A DNA stretch of 64,000 nt from Chloroflexota bacterium (GCA_009838965.1 VXQP01000084.1:79819-143818), one strand, 5' to 3'; counted from the stretch's first letter, positions 45,277-54,350 are shown. Made by a program: numbers and translations. Notes: a model not told the origin generated them from the letters alone.

Positions 45277-46163
45277 TCCCGCACCTCGATCCCTGCGCGC
45301 TCCTCCGCCAGCATGAACGTCGCCAGGTTGTCCCACTCGCCCCAGCCACGCCCGATGCCTTCCTCCATCACCCGCTTCGCCATCGCCGCCAGCTCCATCG
45401 GCGCGCCCATCTCCTGCGCGAGCTCCTGCCCGAGGCTCACGTCCTTGTGCGCGAGCCGCAGCGAGAAGCGCGGCGTCTCGAAGTCGCCCTTGAACACTAC
45501 GTCCGGTATCTGTCTCAGCAGCGTCTGCTTCCCGAACGCCGCGTCCCACAGCACCTGCAGCATCACTCCCGGCGCAACCCCGGCCTTCACCGCGAGCGTC
45601 ATCCCCTCCTGCACGACGACGCGCGTCGTCAGGGTTATGGAGTTGTGGACGAGTTTCGCCACCGTCCCCGAGCCGATAGGCCCGACGTAGCTCACGCCCG
45701 TGCCGATGGCATCGAACACCGGGCGCATCGCCTCGAACACCTCCTGGTCGCCGCCCACCATCACCGCGAGCGTGCCCTGCTCCGCGCCGATGGTGCCGCC
45801 GCTCACCGGAGCGTCCAGCATGTGCGCGCCGAGCGCCTCGATGCGCTCCGCCACCTGCCGTATCCGCGTCGGCGACCCCGTCGACAGGTCGGCGTATACC
45901 GACCCCGGCTGCAGTCCCAGCGAGAGACCCTGAGGCCCGAGAGCGACCTCCTCCACCTCGGCGGGGCCCGGCAGCGACGTCAGCACGATCGGTGCCTGCC
46001 GCGCGACCTCCTCGGGCGTGTCGGCCCATGTAGCGCCCGCCTCCCGGTGCGGCGCCGTCTTTGCCTCGTCGATGTCGTTGACGATGAGCTCATGTCCTGC
46101 CTTCTGCAGGTTTGTGGCCATGGGCCCGCCCATGTTTCCGAGGCCGATGAACCCGATGCGCAT
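45273..46163 (-). CDS. 3-hydroxyisobutyrate dehydrogenase-like protein
   Basis: NAD(P)-dependent beta-hydroxyacid dehydrogenase. The 296 residues have the dinucleotide fold GLGNMGGPMA (7-16), DAPVSGG (117-123) and the catalytic K170 in GTVAKLVHN. The C-terminal domain has KDVSLGQELAQEMG, typical of the family (tartronate semialdehyde reductase, glyoxylate reductase). It heads a short minus-strand operon with the amidase and faces the divergent tct cluster. A GGGAGG ribosome-binding site is present. Confidence 0.9.
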   Translation of the reverse strand: MRIGFIGLGNMGGPMATNLQKAGHELIVNDIDEAKTAPHREAGATWADTPEEVARQAPIVLTSLPGPAEVEEVALGPQGLSLGLQPGSVYADLSTGSPTRIRQVAERIEALGAHMLDAPVSGGTIGAEQGTLAVMVGGDQEVFEAMRPVFDAIGTGVSYVGPIGSGTVAKLVHNSITLTTRVVVQEGMTLAVKAGVAPGVMLQVLWDAAFGKQTLLRQIPDVVFKGDFETPRFSLRLAHKDVSLGQELAQEMGAPMELAAMAKRVMEEGIGRGWGEWDNLATFMLAEERAGIEVRE

Positions 46164-46464
46164 GGTTGCCTCCCCTTCGCTGCCTGACGGCGTCCAACGC
46201 CCTCCCCGCGGGGCGGGGTGCGCCGCCGCGCAGTCTAGGCCGCGCCCCCCTGAGGGTCAACGCGCCCGTTCTTACCCAGCGAGGGTTGGAGAAAGCAGAT
46301 AGGACCGGACCATCATGATGTCGATTTCCGCTGACATAACCCCAAAAGCAGCCATCTATCACTCCGCTTATGCTATGCTTGGCGCTGCTTTTCGCAAGAT
46401 TGATGCCCTTGGATAGAGAACCTTTGGCTACGGCGAACACTAGTGATGCAAGAGGAGGAGCCCC
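46164..46464. promoter_or_regulatory. divergent promoter region between the dehydrogenase and tctC
   Basis: About 300 bases without a gene. On the plus strand an extended -10 TGC-TATGCT (46371-46379) lies 85 bases before the tctC ATG, which has AAGAGGAGGAG upstream. Near the left end CCCCGC-GGG-GCGGGG forms a GC hairpin in the leader of the dehydrogenase. No further gene or repeat is seen. Confidence 0.45.
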
Positions 46465-47535
46465 ATGAATACAATCCATGAGCGCGGGCGACTCGGCGGG
46501 ACACGTTGGTGGAGACTCTTGCTTACAACGGCACTCGCTGTCGTATTGGGCACGGTGATCGCCGCCTGTGGCAGTGACGAGCCGACAGCGACACCCGTAC
46601 CGGCGCAGCCCACGCCAACACCCGTACCGCAGGTCCAATTCCCGGAACGTGAGATCGAATGGATAGTGGGATGGCCGGCTGGCGGCGGGTTTGACCTGGC
46701 AGCCCGCACCATAGGCGACTTCATGGGCGAAGAACTGGGTGTCGACGTCGTGGTGCGCAATCACACCGGCGCCGGTGGCCGCCGTGCGGTTGACGCCGTG
46801 CGGAGAGGCGCGCCTGACGGCTACACCATCTCGATCATGAACATGCCCATGCAGTTGATGGCGGAGAAGCTGGATCCTGCCGGAGCTGACTTCGAAGGCT
46901 TCGAGTGGATCGGTCAGGCGGTGCGTCAGGAGAACATCGTGACGGCGCCGAAGACGGCATCGTTCAACACCCCCGAGGAAGTGGCGGCGGCGGAGCCGCG
47001 CATCTGTATGCCGGGGCTTGCCGGGCACAACTTCCTTGTCGCGGCCGTTTCGACAGAGGTCATGGACATCCCGTGGAAGGTCGTCTCCGGCTTCGCGGGA
47101 GGCGCAGACACGAGAGCCGCAATGCTTCGGGGGGAATGTGACATCTCGTGGACAGTCGCTAACCCGCAGGTTGTCGCGTCGATATCTCCTGAGGATGACT
47201 TCAAAGGCCTGTGGGTCTACTCGGATGAACGCCTTGACTGGGCTCCGGACACACCAACGGTTGCTGAACTGGGTTACCCCGAGCTTGGTGGCCCGAAGCT
47301 GCTGAACAGCGGACTGGTGGCTGCCCCTGCCGGGACGCCTGCTGCGATAGTGAAGCTGATAGAGGACTCCTTCCAGAGGGCTCTGAACGACCCGGACGTA
47401 GTTGCCCGGCTGAGGGAAGGAGGCATGGAGGTACTGCCGATGTCCGGCCAGGCGACGGACGAGGCGGTTGGAGGCATGGATTCCCTGCTGACCGAGTTCA
47501 CCGACGTGGTGAAAGCTCGACAGGAGGCGCAATAG
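46465..47535 (+). CDS. tctC: tripartite tricarboxylate transporter substrate-binding protein (TctC family)
   Basis: Extracytoplasmic receptor. The 356 residues have a lipoprotein signal ending VIAACGSDE (C35), a Thr/Pro-rich spacer, then the TctC fold with GWPAGGGFDLAAR (ligand loop), NHTGAGGRRAVDAV, GYTI and the late GLVAAPAGTPAAIV. Lipidation suits an organism whose receptor must be tethered. It is followed by tctA and tctB; the substrate may be a carboxylate that the adjacent amidohydrolases act on. Confidence 0.93.
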   Translation: MNTIHERGRLGGTRWWRLLLTTALAVVLGTVIAACGSDEPTATPVPAQPTPTPVPQVQFPEREIEWIVGWPAGGGFDLAARTIGDFMGEELGVDVVVRNHTGAGGRRAVDAVRRGAPDGYTISIMNMPMQLMAEKLDPAGADFEGFEWIGQAVRQENIVTAPKTASFNTPEEVAAAEPRICMPGLAGHNFLVAAVSTEVMDIPWKVVSGFAGGADTRAAMLRGECDISWTVANPQVVASISPEDDFKGLWVYSDERLDWAPDTPTVAELGYPELGGPKLLNSGLVAAPAGTPAAIVKLIEDSFQRALNDPDVVARLREGGMEVLPMSGQATDEAVGGMDSLLTEFTDVVKARQEAQ

Positions 47536-47603
47536 GGGTGGTGCTGCCGCTCAGAAGACTTCCGGAACGCCTCGCAGCGGACTGAGCTTGAGGTAGGTTC
47601 GGT

Positions 47604-49127
47604 ATGATCGAGGCGTTCCTGGAAGGACTGGCACAGCTCGGCCAGCCGGCGGCGATTGCGGCCATCGTCGCCGGCACCATCGTCGGGGTACTGTTCGGTG
47701 CCATACCCGGCCTTGGCAGTGTCATCGCGATGGCCGTCCTGCTTCCGTTCACGTTCGGTTGGGACGCCTACATCGCCATGTTCCTGTTCGCAGGGATCTT
47801 CGGCACGGCAAGTACCGGCGGCGCTATTCCGGCGATCCTGCTGAACACTCCGGGCACTATCGCGAACGTGTGCACCACCCTCGACGGCCATCCCATGGCG
47901 CGGCGCGGTGAAGCGGGAAGAGCATTGGGCCTCGCCGCGATGGCTTCGGGGTTGGGCACATTCTTCAGCATCATCGTGTTGGCGATGCTGCTCCCCGCGG
48001 CGAAGCTGTTGATTCTGGCCTTTGGCTCACCTGAGTTCTTCTGGCTGGTCATCCTGGGGCTGGTCGCCGTTACGCTGGCCTCCAGGGACAATCTGGTCAA
48101 GGGGCTTGCAGCTGGAGGCGTGGGGATACTGCTGAGCTTGATCGGCCTGAGTCTGGTCTTCGGTCAGGTCAGGTTCGCCCTGGACAGCGAGTTCCTCTAC
48201 GACGGGTTGCCGGTTGTGCCGCTGGTAGTGGGGTTCTTCGCCCTGAGCGAACTCATGGTGTACACGTCACGGGGCGGTTCCATCGCGACCGTAGGGGAGG
48301 GGTTGTCGCAACCGGGGATCCGTCAGACCGTAGGCGGAGCGCTGGAGGTGTTCCGGTACAAACGGGTGCTCCTGCGAGGGTCCATCATTGGGACCGTGCT
48401 GGGCGCGGTACCGGGTGTGGGTGGTGCGGTTGCCAACTTCCTCGCGTACACCACAGCCAAGCAGGCGTCGAAGACACCGGAGCTGTTCGGCACCGGGTAC
48501 CCGGGCGGCATCGTTGCGTCTGAGTCCGCCAACGATGCGAAAGATGGCGGGATCCTGCTGCCCACACTGACGTTCGGCATACCGGGGAACGTTGAGATGG
48601 TGATTCTGATGGGGGCCTTCGTCCTCCACGGTATAACCCCCGGGCGACAACTGTTGGTGCATAACCTGGACATCGTCTGGGCGATCATCCTGGGGGTGAT
48701 AGCAGCACAGATACTGACGACGATTATCGTGGTGAGTGGCGGCGGGTTCTTGGCCAAGATAAGCCTGATCCCGGTCCGGTACCTGGCCCCCATCGTCGCC
48801 GTCGTGTCGTTCCTCGGCGTCTATGCCATCCGCAGCAACCCTTGGGACATACTGCTCGCGGTCGTCGCGGGGTGCATTGGCTATCTGATGCGAAGGGCAG
48901 GGTTCCCCCTCATCACGTTCGTGATCGGCTTCGTCCTCGGCAACACGGCGGAGAGATCATTCGTGCAGTCCCTGCAGGTCTCGGAGGGAAGCTACACCAT
49001 CTTCTTCTCCAGCCCCATCTCTATCATCATCATCATCACCATCCTCATCTTTGCCGGCTCCCCGCTTATCAAGTACTGGTACGAGAGATTCACGGCTATG
49101 AGAAAGGCGAAGTTGGCAAGCCGATGA
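47604..49127 (+). CDS. tctA: tripartite tricarboxylate transporter large permease (TctA family)
   Basis: The 507 residues form about 11-12 membrane helices. Family motifs are present: FGAIPGLGSVIAM near 31-43, TASTGGAIPAILLNTPG near 70-86, GAVPGVGGAVANFLAY near 268-283, and SESANDAKDGGILLPTLTFGIPGN near 300-323. It is preceded by tctC and overlaps tctB by four bases. The gene order C-A-B differs from the more common C-B-A. Confidence 0.95.
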   Translation: MIEAFLEGLAQLGQPAAIAAIVAGTIVGVLFGAIPGLGSVIAMAVLLPFTFGWDAYIAMFLFAGIFGTASTGGAIPAILLNTPGTIANVCTTLDGHPMARRGEAGRALGLAAMASGLGTFFSIIVLAMLLPAAKLLILAFGSPEFFWLVILGLVAVTLASRDNLVKGLAAGGVGILLSLIGLSLVFGQVRFALDSEFLYDGLPVVPLVVGFFALSELMVYTSRGGSIATVGEGLSQPGIRQTVGGALEVFRYKRVLLRGSIIGTVLGAVPGVGGAVANFLAYTTAKQASKTPELFGTGYPGGIVASESANDAKDGGILLPTLTFGIPGNVEMVILMGAFVLHGITPGRQLLVHNLDIVWAIILGVIAAQILTTIIVVSGGGFLAKISLIPVRYLAPIVAVVSFLGVYAIRSNPWDILLAVVAGCIGYLMRRAGFPLITFVIGFVLGNTAERSFVQSLQVSEGSYTIFFSSPISIIIIITILIFAGSPLIKYWYERFTAMRKAKLASR

Positions 49128-49645
49128 AGAACGTGCAGCCGGCGGTGCTGATAGTAAACATACTTCTGCTTGTTCTGGCGGGCACGATAGTCATCGCGTC
49201 ACTGCAGTACGGCTTTCGCCAGCGCATCGTGCCGTTGGTCATCGGCATCCCCACGCTCGTTATGCTCGTAGCGATACTGTTGAGCGATTTCTCGCCCAGG
49301 CTGGAGCGGATACTTGCCATGGCGAGCCTCGGCAGCCTGCAGGACGCGCTCAACGAGGACATCGCCGCAAGCTGGACGCGCATCTTCGTGATTGCCGGTT
49401 GGCTGGTCGCACTGAGCATTTCGCTGTTTGTGTTCGGCTTCTATGTGACGGTTCCGATCTTCCTGGTCGCATTCTTCGTGGTGGAAGCGAAGACCCCCGC
49501 CGTCATCGCCGTCCTGTCGAGTTTGGTGATCTCTGCGGTGCTCTACCTCGTGTTCCCCTATTTCCTGGGTATCGAGATATGGCCGGGCATCACGCCGAAA
49601 GTCATGCATGGCGTTTTCGGAGGAGGGCTGGTCCCGGTGCTTTAG
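49124..49645 (+). CDS. tctB: tripartite tricarboxylate transporter small permease (TctB family)
   Basis: The ATG at 49124 overlaps the tctA stop and gives 173 residues with four membrane helices (about 6-24, 32-50, 87-107, 114-155) and a central charged loop. Poorly conserved in sequence, as TctB proteins are; the position next to tctA and the topology make the call. The longer frame upstream of 49124 overlaps tctA and is not coding. Confidence 0.85.
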   Translation: MKNVQPAVLIVNILLLVLAGTIVIASLQYGFRQRIVPLVIGIPTLVMLVAILLSDFSPRLERILAMASLGSLQDALNEDIAASWTRIFVIAGWLVALSISLFVFGFYVTVPIFLVAFFVVEAKTPAVIAVLSSLVISAVLYLVFPYFLGIEIWPGITPKVMHGVFGGGLVPVL

Positions 49646-49697
49646 GTTGAACTACGGCTGATGGAGTATTCCGTCCATAAAGGAAGGGGAGGGGAAT

Positions 49698-50795
49698 ATG
49701 GCAGGCATCGTCGACGCCGATACGCACATAATCGAGCCCGCGGATATCTGGGAAGAGATCCCTGAAGCGATGTACGCGCGGAGACCGATACCCGTTTCGG
49801 TCCCCACGGATACGCTGTACAAGGAGAGCAACGCCTTCTGGCTGATCGACGGGAGCATCATCCCCAAGCCCGGCGGACGCGGCGGCATATTCCTGCACAC
49901 GCCTTCGCTGGCGGTACGGGAACAGAAACGAGACGACATCCCGCTGGGGGCCAGGGAACTGACAGACCCGTTGGCCCGTGTGGCCGAGATGGACAAGCTC
50001 GGGATCGATGTCCAGGTCGTCTATCCGACACTGTTCATCATCTACCTGACGGACGACCCGCAGCTCGAGGTGGCGCTCTGCCAGGCGTACAACCGGTGGA
50101 TGGCGGAAGCGTGCGACAGGACCGGCGGGCGCATCAGGTGGATAGCGGTGTTGCCGCTGCGCTCTATCGAGGCCTCTCTGCAGGAGGTGGGCTTTGCCAG
50201 GGAGCATGGGGCGGTCGGCGCCCTGTTCCGTGGTATCGAGAAGGACCTCTCCTTGGCCGACCCGTACTTCTACCCTGTCTATGGCGAACTGGAGCAGGCC
50301 GACCTGCCCGTGTGCGTGCACACCGGAGCCGGGTGCCCGGCCTGGACGAACATCACGGACGTCGCGTTGAGCGCGACCTTCCCGCACGTGAGGTCGTTGC
50401 CCATCTTCGGCTTCCGCGACATCGTGGCGAACAGGGTCCCCGAACGCTTCCCCACGCTGCGGTTCGGCTTTATCGAAGCCGGCGCCTCCTGGGTCCCCTA
50501 TCTGTTGCACCAGCTGCACCGGTGGGCAAGAACTCCCAGCGAAGAATGGGGGCCGCAGCTCTTTCGGGACTACCGCCTCTTCATCGCCTGTGAAGCGGAC
50601 GAGGACATCCCCTATCTCATAAGCCACATCGGAGAGGACAACATCGTCATCGGGTCTGACTATGGACATCAGGACCCGTCCGAAGAGCGCCAGATGGAAC
50701 AGGTGGTTCGCGGTCGTGGCGACCTCTCCCCTGAGGTGGCGGACAAGATCCTTTGCGAGAACGCTCGCCGCCTGTATGCGCTGCCGTTCGAGTAG
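49698..50795 (+). CDS. amidohydrolase (ACMSD-like superfamily), paralogue 1
   Basis: Metal-dependent TIM-barrel hydrolase or decarboxylase (amidohydrolase 2 family). The 365 residues begin with the metal-binding DADTHIIEP (D8, H10). CVHTGAG near 212-218 gives the His of strand 5 and GSDYGHQDPSE near 320-330 the catalytic Asp. GIDVQVVYPTLF and FIEAGASWVPYLL are conserved with the second amidohydrolase (51695-52798), to which it is strikingly similar. It follows the transporter, so it probably acts on the imported compound. The substrate is not known. Confidence 0.9.
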   Translation: MAGIVDADTHIIEPADIWEEIPEAMYARRPIPVSVPTDTLYKESNAFWLIDGSIIPKPGGRGGIFLHTPSLAVREQKRDDIPLGARELTDPLARVAEMDKLGIDVQVVYPTLFIIYLTDDPQLEVALCQAYNRWMAEACDRTGGRIRWIAVLPLRSIEASLQEVGFAREHGAVGALFRGIEKDLSLADPYFYPVYGELEQADLPVCVHTGAGCPAWTNITDVALSATFPHVRSLPIFGFRDIVANRVPERFPTLRFGFIEAGASWVPYLLHQLHRWARTPSEEWGPQLFRDYRLFIACEADEDIPYLISHIGEDNIVIGSDYGHQDPSEERQMEQVVRGRGDLSPEVADKILCENARRLYALPFE

Positions 50796-50850
50796 ACGGC
50801 CGCTCGAATATGGTGGTTGCGCGGTTCGGCGTGGCTGGTGAGGAGGCATC

Positions 50851-51648
50851 ATGGACAACGTGGGCGTTATCGGGGTTGGCAACATGGGCGGCGCGATGGC
50901 GAGGAACCTGTTGAAGAACGGGTACGCCGTCACCGTCCATGACGTCGTTGCATCGTCGGTCGATGCGCTGGTCAGGGACGGTGCACACAAGGCAGGCAGT
51001 CCGAAAGAAGTTGCCGAATCCAGCGACGTGATCGTCGTGATGGTGGTCAACGACAAGCAGACGACCGACGTAGTCACGGGCCCCGACGGCATCCTCGACG
51101 GCGCGAGACCCGGCACTGTTGTGGTCCTGTGCAGCTCGCTTCGGCCGGCCACGGTAACCAGCTTGGGCGCCTCGGCGGAGGCGAAAGGCGTCAGTGTGCT
51201 GGATGCGCCGGTTACGGGAGGCGAGCGAGGAGCGATCGATGGGACGCTCGCGTTCCTCGTCGGAGGCGATGAAGGGGAGATAGAGCGGGTGACCCCGGTC
51301 CTTCGGGCCATGGGTGAACACATCGTCTGTGCTGGCCCCCTCGGGACCGGCGAGGTGGTGAAGAACGTCAACAACGTCTTGCTCTGGACGACGCTCGCGG
51401 CTACGCGTGAAGCCCTGCGGTTCGCCGCCGAGCACGGCATGAGCCCGGAGGCCGTGAGAGACGCCCTGCAGTTCTCTCCCGGCTACAATCGCTGGGTCAA
51501 GGACTGGGGAAGCCTGGGGCCGACGCCGTGGGTGCACAAGGACCTCGAGACGACGCTCGCGATTGCGAACGCCCACAACGTCCAGATGCCCGTCGCAGCG
51601 CTCTGCTTCGAGCTCTTGAAGGACTGGCCGTCGGTCCGGATGGACTAG
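50851..51648 (+). CDS. beta-hydroxyacid dehydrogenase-like protein
   Basis: The 265 residues show GVGNMGGAMA (8-17), DAPVTGG (118-124) and catalytic K171 with N175 in VVKNVNN, the full active site of the 3-hydroxyisobutyrate dehydrogenase family. It is about 30 residues shorter than its relative at 45273-46163, mainly at the C-terminal helices. It sits between the two paralogous amidohydrolases, so it likely belongs to the same degradative route. Confidence 0.88.
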   Translation: MDNVGVIGVGNMGGAMARNLLKNGYAVTVHDVVASSVDALVRDGAHKAGSPKEVAESSDVIVVMVVNDKQTTDVVTGPDGILDGARPGTVVVLCSSLRPATVTSLGASAEAKGVSVLDAPVTGGERGAIDGTLAFLVGGDEGEIERVTPVLRAMGEHIVCAGPLGTGEVVKNVNNVLLWTTLAATREALRFAAEHGMSPEAVRDALQFSPGYNRWVKDWGSLGPTPWVHKDLETTLAIANAHNVQMPVAALCFELLKDWPSVRMD

Positions 51649-51694
51649 GGGAACGTGTGATGACTGGCCGCGCGGAAGAATGAGGGAGGCGCTC

Positions 51695-52798
51695 ATGACG
51701 CAGATAATCGATGCCGACACGCACATCGCTGAACCGCCGCAGATGTGGGAACACCTGGACCCCGATTTCTACGACCGCAGGCCCGTACTCATCCAGATCC
51801 CGGGCGATACCGTCTATGGCCACTTCAATGCGATGTGGCTCATAGACGGCAAGATCGTGCCGAAGGCGGCAGGTCGCGCCAGCAACATCCTGGTCACGCC
51901 CACGCTTCAGGACTTCGTGCAGAAGAACCTCGACGTCACGTCTCGTGACATGACGGACATGGACCTCCGTTACAGCCACATGGACTTCATGGGCACGGAT
52001 GTCCAGGTCATCTATCCGACGCTCTTCCTGGCATGGCTCACGGACGACCCGACCCTGGAGGCGGCCCTGGCGCAGGCCTACAACCGGCACCTGGGCGGCA
52101 TCTCGGACCGCTCGGAAGGGCGTATCCGCTGGGCGCTGGTTCCGCCACTGCGGGACATCGACGCGACGATCCGTGAGATGCACTTCGGCGCCGAACACGG
52201 AGCGGTTGGCCTCTTCTTCCGCGGCATCGAGAAGGACCTGATGCTGGATGACCCCTACTTCTTCCCCGTGTACGAGGAGGCGCAGTCGCTGGGGCTGACC
52301 ATCTGCGTGCACCAGGGACAGGGAGCGCCGGCCCTGAACAACCTGGTCGACATCCGCCGCAGCTCCAGCTTCACCCACGGTCGGTTGCCGCCCCTGTCCG
52401 CCTTCCGCAACCTCGTCGCGAACAGGATCCCGGAGGAGTTCCCCCGGCTGCGCTTCGGGTTCATCGAGACAGGCGCTTCCTGGGTGCCGTTCGTCTTCCA
52501 CTGCCTGCGCACCCTGTCGACCGAAGAGCCGTGGCGATGGGGTCCCCGGCTCTTCGAGCAGTACAACATGTGGGTCTCCTACGAGGTCGACGAGGACCTC
52601 CCGTACCTCGTGGACTACATCGGCGAGGACCACATCGTCGTCGGGACGGACTACGGGCACCATGGGAGGGAAGGCGTCATCGCCGACCCCTCGGCGCAGC
52701 TGCACATGGTGAAGACCCTGCGCTCACGGGAAGAGTATCCCTCCGCACTGGTCGACAAGCTCCTGTCGGACAATCCCCGTGCGCTCTACGGGATATAG
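51695..52798 (+). CDS. amidohydrolase (ACMSD-like superfamily), paralogue 2
   Basis: The 367 residues have DADTHIAEPPQMW (metal D-x-H), CVHQGQGAP near 213-221, FGFIETGASWVPF and GTDYGHHGREG near 320-330. It shares with paralogue 1 the same length, order of motifs and many exact blocks (TLF..WLTDDP, QAYNR, GRIRW, EHGAVG, FRGIEKDL, DPYF.PVY). The ATG at 51695 is chosen because a GAGGGAGG ribosome-binding site lies between it and the ATG at 51680. Two enzymes acting in sequence or on two forms of one substrate are possible. Confidence 0.9.
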   Translation: MTQIIDADTHIAEPPQMWEHLDPDFYDRRPVLIQIPGDTVYGHFNAMWLIDGKIVPKAAGRASNILVTPTLQDFVQKNLDVTSRDMTDMDLRYSHMDFMGTDVQVIYPTLFLAWLTDDPTLEAALAQAYNRHLGGISDRSEGRIRWALVPPLRDIDATIREMHFGAEHGAVGLFFRGIEKDLMLDDPYFFPVYEEAQSLGLTICVHQGQGAPALNNLVDIRRSSSFTHGRLPPLSAFRNLVANRIPEEFPRLRFGFIETGASWVPFVFHCLRTLSTEEPWRWGPRLFEQYNMWVSYEVDEDLPYLVDYIGEDHIVVGTDYGHHGREGVIADPSAQLHMVKTLRSREEYPSALVDKLLSDNPRALYGI

Positions 52799-52848
52799 CC
52801 GCTGACGTCCGGTGTAGGGGCGTCCCTCCGCGCACCCTCGAATGGAGA

Positions 52849-52874
52849 GTGCAGAGGGGCGTGCCCCTCTGCAC
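52849..52874. repeat. perfect 12-base-pair hairpin after the amidohydrolase cluster
   Basis: GTGCAGAGGGGC and GCCCCTCTGCAC are separated by two bases. It lies 50 bases after the last stop. No U tract follows. It could end the operon with Rho's help, or be part of a dispersed GC repeat: the flanking GGGGCGTCCCTC looks like a degenerate copy of the same motif. The rest of 52799-53030 shows nothing else. Confidence 0.6.
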
Positions 52875-53030
52875 GTGACACCCGCCCCTTACGCGGTCGC
52901 CCCCGTGTCCGCTACGCTGGTTGCATGACCGGCGCACACGCAGCAGCCATAGACAGCGCCTATACCTCGTGGGCGCAGCCATCAACAGGACCTATGGCTC
53001 CGGCGCGGAACTTTGAAATTCGATGAGATT

Positions 53031-53178
53031 GTTAGTTCCTTAATCGCGGGAAGCAGGCTACGGCCACAGAAAAGCCCCGGGGAAGGGCGATTAAGAATGT
53101 CAAAAGGAATGGGCAGACTACTCGTGAAATGCCGATTAAGGATGTCAGATTCGGGACGCGTTGAGATCCTTGATCGGC
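53031..53178. repeat. four related repeats forming two stem-loops
   Basis: A motif close to GCCGATTAAGGATGTC occurs four times: inverted at 53039-53047 (core only), direct at 53087-53102, direct at 53131-53147, inverted at 53163-53178. The first two pair as CTTAATCGC with GCGATTAAG around a 39-base loop. The last two pair over 16 positions with one G-U and one mismatch around a 16-base loop. The block lies upstream of the Gfo/Idh gene in DNA poorer in GC than its surroundings. No gene is convincing in 52799-53248. Confidence 0.7.
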
Positions 53179-53248
53179 CCGGTTGCCCGGAGTGCCCACC
53201 GCGCATAGCATGGCCGGGTTAGTGAGATTCGAGAGCGGAGCGAAGCAT

Positions 53249-54340
53249 ATGGCAGACAACATCAGGGTCGGCATCATCGGCGGCAACGTGAACGGCTGGG
53301 CCGGGCGCGCCCACATGCCCGCGATGGCGGCGGGCATCCCCGGCGTCGAGCTGGTCGCCGTCTCCACCACGCGGCAGGAGTCCGCGGACGAGGCTGCGGC
53401 GAAGTTCGGCGCGAGGTACGCGTACGACAACCACCACGACCTCCTCGCGAACCCGGAGGTCGATGTAGCGGCCGTTGCCGTCAAGCTGCCGACCCACTAC
53501 GAGTTGACGAAGGACATCATCGCGGCGGGCAAGCACGTCTACACCGAGTGGCCGCTCGGCACGACGGTCGCACAGGCGGAAGAGATGACCGACCTCGCGA
53601 ACGCAGCGGGCGTTCGAACATGCGTCGGGCTGCAGTCCCGCCACTCCGCTCAGTATCAGGAGATACGGAGGCTTATCGAGGGCGGCTCGATCGGGGACGT
53701 GCTCAGCGTGAGCCTCACCCAGTTCGCCAGCGGTGCGCTCGCCCGCCCTTCCGGCCGCATCTGGATGCGCGATGCCGACGCCCACGCCAACACACTCAGC
53801 ATCACCTTCGGCCACGCCATGGACGGCCTCCACGCTATGCTCGGCCCCGCGCGGAGCATCGCCGCCGCCGTCAGCACCCAGACGAAGGAATGGACCGCGT
53901 CCGACACCGGAGAGCGGTTCTCCGTCACTTCGCCGGACAACGTCATCGTGAGCGGCGCGCTGGCGAACGGCGCGGCCTTCTCTGTGTACATCGCATCCGT
54001 CGCCGCGGTCGGCACTGGCCACAGCATGCAGATACACGGCTCACGGGGCACGATCACGCTCGACGCTCCCGGCTCCACGCATCTCGGTGCGGGCGAACTG
54101 CGCGTGGCTGTGGACGGCGGCAACGAGCTGCGCCCCGCCGTCGCGCCGGAGGACGAGTGGGTCACCGCCGCCGGACTGTCGGGCCCGCCCGTGCACATCG
54201 GCAAGCTCTGGGCCGCCTACGCCGATGCGATCGTCAACGATCGCGAGTTCCACCCGGACTTCGCCGACGCCGTCGAGCACCACCGCCTCATGGACGCCGT
54301 CCAGCGCGCGTCGGACACCGGCCGGATGCAAGAGGTCTAG
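53249..54340 (+). CDS. Gfo/Idh/MocA family oxidoreductase
   Basis: NAD(P)-dependent dehydrogenase-like protein. The ATG at 53249 gives 363 residues. The Rossmann motif is GIIGGNVNGWAGRAH (about 8-22; GxGxxG relaxed). VKLPTHYELTKDIIAAGKHVYTEWPLG matches the family EKP region, with the usual EKP Lys replaced by W-P, so the catalytic Lys may be absent. The C-terminal alpha/beta domain follows. The substrate is unknown. It is 11 bases ahead of recG. Confidence 0.88.
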   Translation: MADNIRVGIIGGNVNGWAGRAHMPAMAAGIPGVELVAVSTTRQESADEAAAKFGARYAYDNHHDLLANPEVDVAAVAVKLPTHYELTKDIIAAGKHVYTEWPLGTTVAQAEEMTDLANAAGVRTCVGLQSRHSAQYQEIRRLIEGGSIGDVLSVSLTQFASGALARPSGRIWMRDADAHANTLSITFGHAMDGLHAMLGPARSIAAAVSTQTKEWTASDTGERFSVTSPDNVIVSGALANGAAFSVYIASVAAVGTGHSMQIHGSRGTITLDAPGSTHLGAGELRVAVDGGNELRPAVAPEDEWVTAAGLSGPPVHIGKLWAAYADAIVNDREFHPDFADAVEHHRLMDAVQRASDTGRMQEV

Positions 54341-54350
54341 CAAGGGAACA

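Noticed and set aside
43843-46029. 728-codon amidase fused to an upstream domain
   Set aside because: The first 250 codons overlap the dehydrogenase in another frame; the amidase starts cleanly at the GTG at 45276.
53013-53222. Possible 69-residue gene in the repeat region
   Set aside because: Its translation just repeats the DNA motif (RLRMS twice) and it has no good ribosome-binding site.
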